Below, in pieces: positions 32,046 to 39,138 of a stretch of 46,081 bases of DNA. The notes beneath the pieces were generated by a model. The model ran no database searches, was not told where the DNA came from, and was given only the letters and a program-made list of their open reading frames with translations. The translations under genes and the position numbers were made by a program. Within the stretch, counting starts at the first letter, position 1, and each line of letters starts with the position of its first letter. The stretch comes from an uncultured Collinsella sp. (lineage in GTDB: Bacteria; Actinomycetota; Coriobacteriia; Coriobacteriales; Coriobacteriaceae): assembly GCA_902491765.1 (NCBI GenBank), contig CABUIY010000016.1:1-46081 (forward strand), in the 5' to 3' direction.

Positions 32046-32717
32046 CTACACCAGTACGTCGACAAGCGAGCGCTTGGGTACGTGGTGCACCTGCGCCTCG
32101 TCGCGCCAATAATTGATGGAGCCGTCGGGGTTGGAATCGATCGCATCGATCACCTGTGTCTCGGCCGGAACGCCAAACGCCATGATCAGCTTGAGCTCAT
32201 ACTTGTCGTTATCGAGCCCCATGGCATCGATCGCGTGGGGCGTAAAGGCCTTGAACATGCAGGCTGCCACCTCGGGCGTGGCGCTGCGGGCGGCGAGCAT
32301 CATCGTCTGCGCGGCAATGCCCGTGTCGACCTCGGTAATGGGAGCGGCTGGCTTGCCCGGAACGGCGCGCTCAGCAAGAATCGCGATGTAGCCGGTCGGG
32401 CGCTCGCCCTCATCGGGACCCGGCCAATCCTTGAGCGCACCGGCCCATGCAAGCTCGTCAAATACACGCGCGCAGTCCTCTGCACCGCTTACCACATGAA
32501 AACGCAGACGCTGAGCATTGGCACCACAGGGAGTCAGGTGCGCCAGCTCCGCCAGCTCAAGCAAAAGCTCACGCGGCACGCGCATGGACTCGTCAAAGCG
32601 ACGGCACGTGCGGGCGCAGCGAACCAACGCATCAAACGCGTCCAAGCCGAGCTTTTCGCAACCCTGCTTTGCCATCGATTCGACACTCGACGGTGCCTCG
32701 GGAACTGCTTCGTTCAT
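32046..32717 (-). CDS. Nitroreductase-family flavoprotein
   Basis: 223 aa, FMN-dependent oxidoreductase fold. Opening CARTCRRFDESMRVPRELLLELAELAHLTPCGANAQRLRFHVV holds the R-R-F and S/C-x-x-NxQ FMN contacts. Middle ITEVDTGIAAQTMMLAARSATPEVAACMFKAF and closing MAFGVPAET are typical. The physiological substrate is unknown. A TTG 12 bases upstream is in frame, but ATG 32717 is preferred, with GGGGG before it. Monocistronic, with a family A hairpin after it. Confidence 0.88.
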   Translation of the reverse strand: MNEAVPEAPSSVESMAKQGCEKLGLDAFDALVRCARTCRRFDESMRVPRELLLELAELAHLTPCGANAQRLRFHVVSGAEDCARVFDELAWAGALKDWPGPDEGERPTGYIAILAERAVPGKPAAPITEVDTGIAAQTMMLAARSATPEVAACMFKAFTPHAIDAMGLDNDKYELKLIMAFGVPAETQVIDAIDSNPDGSINYWRDEAQVHHVPKRSLVDVLV

Positions 32718-32981
32718 AGGGACCCCCAATACAAGCCAATTGTCCTTAGGAGAATCTAACCTAAAACCTAGGCAATTACATACAGCGGCGTAATGTTCTA
32801 CAATTGTTGATTAATCCTCACTGGAGCGGGAACAAAAGTAACAATTCGGGAATGTGGGGCGGCAATTCGTCCTTCCCGCCCCATGCATCGGCGCCCTTGG
32901 GCGATACTTGTTGCAGCACTTTTGGCGTACGCCGCACGGAGAGCAATGAACGCGACGTGCACCGCACGGAAAGGAGACATT

Positions 32982-33584
32982 ATGGGCATCTTTAAGAATG
33001 ATGACCAAAAATCGAGCCAGTTTGGATTTGACGAGAAAAGCATGGCAGGCAAGGCCGTCAAGGCCGTGCGCTGGATTTACGCCATCACGGGCGTCTTGGC
33101 GCTCGTCGCCGGCATCGCACTGCTGTTTGCGCCTGCCAAGTCCCTCGTCTTCCTAACGACCGTCTTGGGCTTCTACTTTGTGATCACGGCCGCGATCAGG
33201 CTGTTTACCGCTGTTTTCGAGCCACTGCTGCCCACCGGCTGGCGCGTGACGAGCATCATCTCCAACCTACTCATTATCTTGGGCGGCGTCATAATCCTGC
33301 GCAACCAGGCCTTCTCGACCGCGACGCTCACCACGATGGTGGTTATCGTGGCCGGCTTTGGCTGGATTGTCGAAGGTGTCATGTCCATTCTGGAGTCCGA
33401 GCTTTCGTCCAACCGCGCCCTCGCCATCCTGAGCGGCGCACTTTCCATCATCGCCGGCATGTTCGTGTTTATCTATCCGCTGTGGTCGGCCAAGATGCTC
33501 GTCATCTTTAGCGGCGCCGCGCTGCTGGTGTTTGGCGTAACGCTGATTGTTCGCGCTATTCAATTTGGCAAACTGGTGCGCTAG
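32982..33584 (+). CDS. HdeD-family (DUF308) membrane protein
   Basis: 200 aa, six hydrophobic helices in three repeating pairs (WIYAITGVLALVAGIALLFAP; LVFLTTVLGFYFVITAAIRLF; ISNLLIILGGVIILRN, and so on), the arrangement of HdeD, an acid-stress membrane protein in enterics. The residue pattern G-x-x-x-L-x-x-P at the end of the first pair is characteristic. Function in this organism is not known. ATG 32982 follows AAAGGAG; the 33 upstream codons of open frame are unlikely coding. The next gene starts on the base after its stop codon, so the two are translationally coupled. Confidence 0.85.
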   Translation: MGIFKNDDQKSSQFGFDEKSMAGKAVKAVRWIYAITGVLALVAGIALLFAPAKSLVFLTTVLGFYFVITAAIRLFTAVFEPLLPTGWRVTSIISNLLIILGGVIILRNQAFSTATLTTMVVIVAGFGWIVEGVMSILESELSSNRALAILSGALSIIAGMFVFIYPLWSAKMLVIFSGAALLVFGVTLIVRAIQFGKLVR

Positions 33585-34067
33585 ATGCCACGAACGCTCT
33601 TTATTGATGCAGACGCCTGCCCGGTCACGCGCGAGTCGATTGACTGCGCGCGGCGGGCGGGCGTCGCCGTTGTTATCGCCGGCAACAGCACGCAAAACCT
33701 GGAACGGCACATTCGCCGCGACGACCCGCGCGATGCCGAGCACGCGCGACGCGGCTTTTGGGTCACGACGCTCGATGTGAGCGTGGGCGCCGACAGCGCC
33801 GACTTTGCCATTGTCGAACGCCTGCAGGCGGGCGACGTGGTCGTGACGCAGGACATTGGCTTGGCGAGCATGGTGCTCGGGCGCGATGCCGCCGCTATCG
33901 GTGTGCGCGGGCGCGTCTACGACAAAGCAACCATCGACATGCAGCTGTTTATTCGCCACGAGGAAAAGAAGGTGCGCCGCGCCGGCGGACGCACTCGCGG
34001 GCCGGCGGCATTTACCAGCGAAGACCGCGCCCGCTTTAAACGCAACCTCACCGAGCTGCTGCGCTAA
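33585..34067 (+). CDS. YaiI/YqxD family protein (UPF0178)
   Basis: 160 aa, PIN-like fold family of unknown activity. Family signatures are all present: FIDADACPV (6-14) near the start, then VVIAGN, DADSADFAIVE-like GADSADFAIVERLQAGDVVVTQDIGLA, and the C-terminal RRAGGRTRGPAAFTSEDRARF. Acidic residues D8, D10 and D86-type positions would form a metal site like that of PIN nucleases (inference). Its ATG directly abuts the TAG of the HdeD-like gene, and no separate ribosome site is visible. Confidence 0.92.
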   Translation: MPRTLFIDADACPVTRESIDCARRAGVAVVIAGNSTQNLERHIRRDDPRDAEHARRGFWVTTLDVSVGADSADFAIVERLQAGDVVVTQDIGLASMVLGRDAAAIGVRGRVYDKATIDMQLFIRHEEKKVRRAGGRTRGPAAFTSEDRARFKRNLTELLR

Positions 34068-34070
34068 CCA

Positions 34071-34110
34071 AGGTAGATTTTTGGGACATGTCCGGAAATC
34101 TACCTTTTTG
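34071..34110 (+). terminator. Terminator of the HdeD-like / YaiI unit
   Basis: 11-bp perfect stem AAGGTAGATTT / AAATCTACCTT with T-run, and a self-complementary GGACATGTCC in the loop. A partial copy of its arms (GGTAGATTTTAC, CATCTAC) follows at 34150-34200, before the exporter stop codon. Confidence 0.88.
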
Positions 34111-34200
34111 TTTTGGCGATTGACGCGCATCCAACGCCCAAGTCATGGCGGTAGATTTTACAGTATACCCCAGTTTTTACGGCCTATCCCAAACATCTAC

Positions 34201-35289
34201 TTAGAGGCCAAAGGCGGAAAGGATGAGACCCCAGCCCGCGCCGATGACGTACATCATAATCAGGAACACGGCATTTTCGCGGGCGCTGCGGTTGGTGCGG
34301 AACAGCACCAGATAACCCACGCCGGCGGAAATGAGCGTGCCGGCGAGCATCGGGGCCAGCTGCAGCGCGCCTTCCAGGTACAGTTGCGTAATGACGACGC
34401 TGGCCGAGCAATTGGGAATCAGCCCGACAAGCGCCGAACCCAGGACAGCGAGTATCTCGTTGCCGCGCAGGAACTGCTCGATCGCGGACTCGCCGAACGT
34501 CTCGAGCACGGCGACCAGAATCAGCGTCACCAGAAAAATGAATACCGAGACCTGCACGGTGTGCGAGATCGCGCTGCGGATGATCGACAGGACAGGCGTC
34601 CCTTCGTGGGAGTGGGAGTGACCGTGACCATCATGGTGTTCATGTTCGCCCTCATGACCGTGATCGTGGCCATGTCCGTGTTCGTGCTCGTCCTCGTCTT
34701 CATCGCAACCGCAATGGTCGCGCTCGCACAACTCGTGGATGTGGTCGGCGCTCACGCCCGCCTCGGCCACCTCGTCGATGATGTCACCGCCGCTGTGGTC
34801 GTCATGCGCGCAGTTAACGTGCGCCGGATTGACAGTGGTCCCCAACACGGTACGACGAATCGCCGCATGCGCGCGGGCGTTGCGACGCAGACCGCGAATG
34901 GCGGCATCTACGATAAAGCCCGTGACCAGTGCGATAAGCGCTTTCGAAGCCAAAAGCATCGCCATAGTCTGCACGGGAACCTGCTCGGCAAGTAGCAGCG
35001 GCAGCATCTCGTCGGAGGTCGAAAGGAACACCGCCACCAACGTGCCCAAGGTCACGACACGGCCGGCGTACAGCGTTGCTGCCATGGCCGAAAATCCGCA
35101 CTGCGGCACAATGCCCAGCAGCGAGCCAACCACGGGACCCGCAGCGCCGGCGCGCTTGATAGCGCCGTTGACGCGGTCGCCCGCAACGTGCTCAAGTGTC
35201 TCGAGAGCAAGATACGTCACCAACAAAAACGGCACCAGCGACAGCGTGTCCTTGCCGGCGTCGAGCAGAATATCAATCAGTAAATCCAT
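34201..35289 (-). CDS. Ten-helix heavy-metal exporter-like permease (ArsP_2 / putative manganese exporter type) with His-rich loop
   Basis: 362 aa. Two homologous membrane halves, each with a conserved P-[QN]-C motif: GIVPQCGFSAMAATLYAGR (59-77) and GLIPNCSASVVITQLYLEG. Between them residues 157-229 form a cytosolic or exposed loop with more than 20 histidines plus Cys and acidic residues (HCGCDEDEDEHEHGHGHDHG region), an obvious metal-binding segment. The family is regarded as exporters of heavy metals, often manganese-linked. ATG 35289 has GAAAGG upstream. The promoter region shares an operator-like motif with the DtxR-family gene at 41.4 kb, so regulation by a divalent metal is likely (inference). 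Confidence 0.8.
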   Translation of the reverse strand: MDLLIDILLDAGKDTLSLVPFLLVTYLALETLEHVAGDRVNGAIKRAGAAGPVVGSLLGIVPQCGFSAMAATLYAGRVVTLGTLVAVFLSTSDEMLPLLLAEQVPVQTMAMLLASKALIALVTGFIVDAAIRGLRRNARAHAAIRRTVLGTTVNPAHVNCAHDDHSGGDIIDEVAEAGVSADHIHELCERDHCGCDEDEDEHEHGHGHDHGHEGEHEHHDGHGHSHSHEGTPVLSIIRSAISHTVQVSVFIFLVTLILVAVLETFGESAIEQFLRGNEILAVLGSALVGLIPNCSASVVITQLYLEGALQLAPMLAGTLISAGVGYLVLFRTNRSARENAVFLIMMYVIGAGWGLILSAFGL

Positions 35290-35341
35290 GACGGATGGAA
35301 CCTTTCGTGTCTTTCGGCAGCATTGTAAAAGTCCTAGCGGT

Positions 35342-35399
35342 CAACTAGGGTATTGTAGTTGTCCCGGGCGCGGTGCCAATAGTTGCCCATGGTAAACTA
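35342..35399 (-). promoter_or_regulatory. Promoter and two operator-like palindromes of the metal exporter
   Basis: Minus-strand TTGGCA (35374-35379), 16 bp, TACAAT (35352-35357). CAACTA/TAGTTG arms at 35342-35361 overlap the -10 and start site. TAGTTGCCCATGGTAAACTA (35380-35399), an interrupted palindrome centred on CCATGG, abuts the -35. The layout suits a repressor; AGTTGCCCATG is repeated upstream of the DtxR-family gene (41827-41837). Confidence 0.6.
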
Positions 35400-35460
35400 T
35401 CATCTCGCCACAACTCAGTAACCCCGAGCCGCGCGACGCGGCCCGTCCAAGGAGCAGCCT

Positions 35461-36429
35461 ATGAACGTTTCGCAAGCACTTGAATACGAGCGCCAGCCGT
35501 TTATTCCCATGTTTATCTATGGCGACCACGGCGCCATGGAATCCGAGCGCCAGAAGGGCGAGGAGGCCCTTAAGGTGCTCGAAACCGAGTACTTTACCGC
35601 CGAGGGCGACCCCAGCTTCGACTTTGCCACCGTGCGCGACCTGGCCGACCGCAACCGCGACCTGTGCGACCAGATTGGCGAGGCACGCCTGCGCAACGTG
35701 ACGCCCGCGACGCTTTCGCGCGGCCTGTCCGATGCCGACACCTGCGCCGCCATCGGCAAGATGCAAAAGCGCACCGCCGCGTCCGTTATGCGCGAAATCC
35801 GCGGCGACCGCGACGCGCTCGGCGTGGCCTACGCCCGCAAGCCCATCCAGGGCACCGTGCTCGGTATCGACATCGAGACCACCGGCCGTGCACCCGAGCG
35901 CGGTTATATCATCAATGTGGGTTGGGAGATCATGGAGCTCACCAGCGACGCCGTCCCGCATGACGCCGAGGCACACTACTGCGGCCTGCCCGACATCTAC
36001 CGCGGCGAGGATGTGCCGCTATCGAACATCCATCACATTACCTGGGACGACATCGACGGCAAAAAACCATTCCGCGAGAACAAGGAACTGCAGAAGCAGC
36101 TGCTCAAACTAATGAAGAAGTACCCGTACATGGCGCATAACGCCGCGTTCGAAGACAGTTGGTTCAAGATCCACCTGGACGGTTACGCCGAGGCACGCCG
36201 CGCCGGCAAGATCATCGTCATCGACTCGCGCCAGATCTGCCGCAGCCTGGATGCCGACGTCCGCTCGCTCCCCCGCGAGTCCGCGCCCGCCGCGCTCGAG
36301 AACTGGGCGCGCCGCCGTGGCACCCTCGCCGCCGACGCCAACGAGCAGCACCTGGGCCTCGACGACACCGACCTCATGCTTCGCACCGTCCAAGCCGAGT
36401 TCAACCTCAAGAACCTGTTTGCCAAGTAG
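35461..36429 (+). CDS. DEDDh-type 3'-5' exonuclease domain protein
   Basis: 322 aa. Residues 1-128 are a hydrophilic helical region that I cannot assign. From 130 a DnaQ-like exonuclease fold: motif I GIDIETTG (D137, E139), motif II AHNAAFEDSWF (H226-N227, with Glu231 where Asp is usual and Asp232 next), motif III HLGLDD (H297, D302). It is probably a stand-alone nuclease in DNA or RNA repair. ATG follows AAGGAG. It ends with a short TCTACGCC/GGCGTAGA hairpin at 36434-36456 that has no T-run. It marks the left border of the AT-rich island. Confidence 0.82.
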   Translation: MNVSQALEYERQPFIPMFIYGDHGAMESERQKGEEALKVLETEYFTAEGDPSFDFATVRDLADRNRDLCDQIGEARLRNVTPATLSRGLSDADTCAAIGKMQKRTAASVMREIRGDRDALGVAYARKPIQGTVLGIDIETTGRAPERGYIINVGWEIMELTSDAVPHDAEAHYCGLPDIYRGEDVPLSNIHHITWDDIDGKKPFRENKELQKQLLKLMKKYPYMAHNAAFEDSWFKIHLDGYAEARRAGKIIVIDSRQICRSLDADVRSLPRESAPAALENWARRRGTLAADANEQHLGLDDTDLMLRTVQAEFNLKNLFAK

Positions 36430-36456
36430 AAACGTCTACGCCAAACTCCGGCGTAG

Positions 36457-36780
36457 ATCACGAGCGGTCTCGCAGCGGGAAACCCCGCAGCGGGGCCGCC
36501 CTACGTTCCACAGATAGATCTGCCATCACAAATTCTGAACCCTCATTTTGAACGATTTCGACCAATTCCCGACACGTAATTCGTTGTCGGATGGTGATGC
36601 ATCGATATCAAATGTGCAGCAATTGAGTATTTATATGCTATAGCTAAGCTGCGAAAACTTTTATTTAGGGCATACCAACCCATAATTGCGTCAAGCTTTT
36701 GGACAGCATTTGGCTAGACCTCTAAAACGACTTTTCCACTCAGCGCCATCAACACGGCATTAGCTGACACGATATATAGC
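36457..36780. other. AT-rich gene-free region, left flank of the island
   Basis: Base composition shifts clearly to A/T from about 36520. No open frame or RNA is supportable. GATATATA just before the next gene (36771-36778) looks like a -10 element, but it lies so close to the ATG that the start of transcription would fall at the start codon. No integrase, repeats or att-like duplication seen. Confidence 0.5.
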
Positions 36781-37971
36781 ATGAGTATCGTATTGTCACA
36801 TACCACTGCAAAAGCGGTCTACCAGGCCGCGCATTCGGTGTCTGCGAAAGGCATCGAGTCCTGTAACCCTGCCGCGATTTACGGATCATGTCCCACCGGA
36901 ACGCTCCTTGACGCAGCCGCAGAATGGCTCACCAAACATGATGTTTCCCTCGACGCAAATGATTCCCTCGAGGTAATGGTGTTTGATCGCAGGAACGCGC
37001 GCTACGCGATGGACTGTCAATGCCACGTTTCTTCAAAACGATTCTCGAACTCACGCTTTGTAGAGCTTAAAGATGGCATCTTCGTTGTTGGCGTTGAGCT
37101 TTGCGCACTTCAGGCCGCCACCTATCTTTCTTTTCGCGAACTAGTGGAGTACTACTTTGAACTGTGCAGCGCTTACTCCCTTGGAACCGACTCTTCCACC
37201 TCCTATACCGAGCGTTTCGCGCTCACCTCGACCGAGAGATTAAAACAGTTCTTTAATTCCATTACCAGATGCGACGGTCTGGCTCTTGCCCGAAAGGCGA
37301 TCCAATGTGTGCGCGACGGATGCCGGTCTCCTATGGAAACGGCCTTTGTCATGATGCTAACGCTGCCCAAAAGCGAAGGAGGGCTTGGTATTAAGGGAGT
37401 TGAGACCGATTACGAGGTGCAGGTCACCGCTGCAGCGAAGAATCTCACGAGACGCAAAAAGTTCTTTATGGATGCGTATCTAAAGAAATCTCGCACAGAC
37501 ATTGAATACAACGGTTTTTATCATGACGCGGAAGAAGACCGCGCCATCGATGAGGAACGCAAGAATGCGCTTGCGTCCATGGGATACGGAATCATCACCG
37601 TCAGTCGTTATTCCTTTATGCATGCCAGCGCTTTCGTTAGGGTCATGGAGGCGATCCAACGAAAAGAGGGCATACGCCCCTCGCGTCTGCCAAAAGACTT
37701 TCAAATCATGCAAGAAGACCTGAGACAGTTTGTACTCAGAAGGTTTATTGAGGAGAAGAAACGAATCCAGGAGGAGCTTCGCCAGGATTCCGAAGAGCGC
37801 CAACGAATCGACCTCGAAAAAGCAATGCTCGAAGGCATCACATTGGACGATCCGACGATTAACGAGGCTCCGGCAATCGATGACATGCAGGCTGTCGAAC
37901 CCGACAGCCCATCACTCAACCAAACAAGCAGCTTCGCGCCCGAGGGCAGGATCTTCGGGGCCGGAAGCTAG
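36781..37971 (+). CDS. PD-(D/E)XK (DUF559/Vsr-like) nuclease-domain protein, probably acquired
   Basis: 396 aa. Residues 1-165 are an uncharacterised domain with AbiEi-like flavour (VMVFDRRNAR, FVELKDGIFVVGVELCALQAA). Residues 182-292 look like the DUF559/Vsr endonuclease fold: SPMETAFVMMLTLP (E186), FMDAYL (D231), DIEYNGFYH (E242, H248; EYDG is usual, here EYNG), DEERKNALASMGYGIITVSR (D257, R260). Residues 310-350 are a charged coiled coil and the tail is acidic. No Shine-Dalgarno sequence precedes the ATG. Codon use is visibly more A/T-rich than in neighbours, indicating transfer. Possible role in defence; no partner gene is present. Confidence 0.65.
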   Translation: MSIVLSHTTAKAVYQAAHSVSAKGIESCNPAAIYGSCPTGTLLDAAAEWLTKHDVSLDANDSLEVMVFDRRNARYAMDCQCHVSSKRFSNSRFVELKDGIFVVGVELCALQAATYLSFRELVEYYFELCSAYSLGTDSSTSYTERFALTSTERLKQFFNSITRCDGLALARKAIQCVRDGCRSPMETAFVMMLTLPKSEGGLGIKGVETDYEVQVTAAAKNLTRRKKFFMDAYLKKSRTDIEYNGFYHDAEEDRAIDEERKNALASMGYGIITVSRYSFMHASAFVRVMEAIQRKEGIRPSRLPKDFQIMQEDLRQFVLRRFIEEKKRIQEELRQDSEERQRIDLEKAMLEGITLDDPTINEAPAIDDMQAVEPDSPSLNQTSSFAPEGRIFGAGS

Positions 37972-38316
37972 ACCGGCTAACAAGGTGGGCACCTTAGCGA
38001 CGTGCAAAATTGCGAGTATTCAGCAGAGCCGGGTGTCTATCACCCTCGAGTGGATCCAAATGTGAAGCGAAATCACTCTTGCGTGAGAGCGTTAGGCAAC
38101 ATTTGAGGAAGAACTCATCGGATTAACACCCTAAGATAACTCTTGAACTGCATTATATGGCCTGCAATAAATTAACGGACCCCCTATCGTTGCAGAATAC
38201 TCCAATTTTTGCACGGCTCAGGGGCACCCACCCCGGCATCGGCTATCAAAACCGCTCACTCCGGGATCTCGTCCACTATTCCCCATCATTTTGTGCAACG
38301 AATTACCTGAACGTCA
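37972..38316. other. AT-rich gene-free region, right flank of the island
   Basis: About 345 bases without a supportable gene; composition stays AT-rich until the zinc module promoter. No repeat, terminator with a T-run or RNA could be recognised with confidence. Confidence 0.5.
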
Positions 38317-38376
38317 TTGACATATGAACATACACTCATATAATCGGAAGCAAGTTATATGAGCGCATGTTCATAT
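38317..38376 (+). promoter_or_regulatory. Consensus promoter of the zinc module with two ArsR/SmtB operators
   Basis: TTGACA (38317-38322), 16-bp spacer, TATAAT (38339-38344): both hexamers perfect. Operator 1, ATATGAACATACACTCATAT (38322-38341), fills the spacer and overlaps both hexamers. Operator 2, ATATGAGCGCATGTTCATAT (38357-38376), covers the start of the transcript and is nearly the reverse complement of operator 1. Both are imperfect dyads of the SmtB/CzrA type. Binding would fully block the promoter. Confidence 0.88.
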
Positions 38377-38390
38377 GAAAGGATATTGCA

Positions 38391-38756
38391 ATGAGCATCC
38401 GCGTTGATGAAACGAAACCCGACATCGAGGCCACCGAACCCGCGATTCCCACCACCTGCTCGCCCGAGGACCTTCCCGACGAGGAGCTTCTCTACGACCT
38501 CGCCGACCTGTTCAAGGTCTTCAGCGACACCACGCGCATCAAGATCCTCTATGCCCTCATGGGCCGCGAGCTCTGCGTGGCGGACATCGCCGAAGCGACC
38601 GAAACCTCGCAGTCCGCGGTGTCGCACCAGCTGCGCACACTCAAGCAGTCGCACCTGGTTAAATTCCGGCGCGACGGGCGCAATATCCTATACTCGCTCG
38701 CCGACGACCACGTCTACACCATGCTCAACCAGGGCATGAGCCACATCTGCGAATAG
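38391..38756 (+). CDS. ArsR/SmtB-family zinc-responsive repressor
   Basis: 121 aa winged-helix metal sensor. The recognition helix is SQSAVSHQLRTLKQSHLV. The alpha-5 sensing site is complete: D105, H107, H118 and E121, with exactly the SmtB spacing (D-x-H, +11 H, +3 E). In the alpha-3 loop ELCVADI, only one Cys (C62) of the CadC-type CxC is present, so Cd/Pb-type alpha-3N sensing is unlikely and Zn/Co sensing is expected. Two operators sit on its own promoter and a third before the ATPase gene. ATG follows AAAGG. Confidence 0.93.
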   Translation: MSIRVDETKPDIEATEPAIPTTCSPEDLPDEELLYDLADLFKVFSDTTRIKILYALMGRELCVADIAEATETSQSAVSHQLRTLKQSHLVKFRRDGRNILYSLADDHVYTMLNQGMSHICE

Positions 38757-38819
38757 CGACCAACCACGGTACCAGCGCGGCCTGCACCCAAGCCGCAAAT
38801 ACGGGGAAAGGAATCCACC

Positions 38820-39038
38820 ATGAAAAAGCAGTTCAAGCTCGATGAGATCGACTGCGCCAACTGCGCGCGTAAGCTTCAGGACGAGCTGGCCAAGCTCGAT
38901 GGCGTCAAGTCCGTTTCGGTCAACTTTATGACCCAGAAGCTGACGCTCGAGGCCGATGAAGCCGAGTTCGACGAGGTCCTCGACCGCGTTGTGGAGTTCA
39001 CCGCCGACGCCGAGCCGGACTGCGAGATCATTCTCTAG
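38820..39038 (+). CDS. Free-standing HMA metal-binding protein
   Basis: 72 aa, one heavy-metal-associated ferredoxin-like domain with DCANC (D11, C12, C15), the DCxxC form found in Zn/Cd/Pb ATPases rather than the MxCxxC of copper chaperones. The pattern continues with VKSVSVNFMTQKLTLEA. GAAAGG precedes the ATG. It lies between the repressor and the ATPase gene, which lacks an HMA domain of its own: the metal-binding domain is encoded in trans. It probably delivers zinc to the pump or senses it (inference). Confidence 0.92.
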   Translation: MKKQFKLDEIDCANCARKLQDELAKLDGVKSVSVNFMTQKLTLEADEAEFDEVLDRVVEFTADAEPDCEIIL

Positions 39039-39095
39039 CCAAGGTTTACGCCAACCCGCAAGGCCGCGCTTGCCGCGGCCTTTGCTCGCGAAATT

Positions 39096-39115
39096 ATGTG
39101 AGCGAGTGTTCATAC
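39096..39115 (+). promoter_or_regulatory. Third ArsR/SmtB operator, before the ATPase gene
   Basis: ATGTGAGCGAGTGTTCATAC matches operator 2 (38357-38376) at 16 of 20 positions. It lies 24 bp before the ATPase start codon, suggesting an internal promoter or internal control point in the operon. Confidence 0.7.
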
Positions 39116-39138
39116 ATTCAAATGGGAGGATACGAGTC

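Noticed and set aside
36771..36783. Leaderless transcript of the nuclease-like gene
   Set aside because: GATATATA is near the ATG, but no -35 was found and the spacing would put the start of transcription at or inside the start codon; cannot be decided from sequence.
38317..38376. Stem-loop terminator formed by the two ArsR operators
   Set aside because: The arms do pair, but they overlap a perfect promoter and have no T-run; operator function explains the symmetry better.
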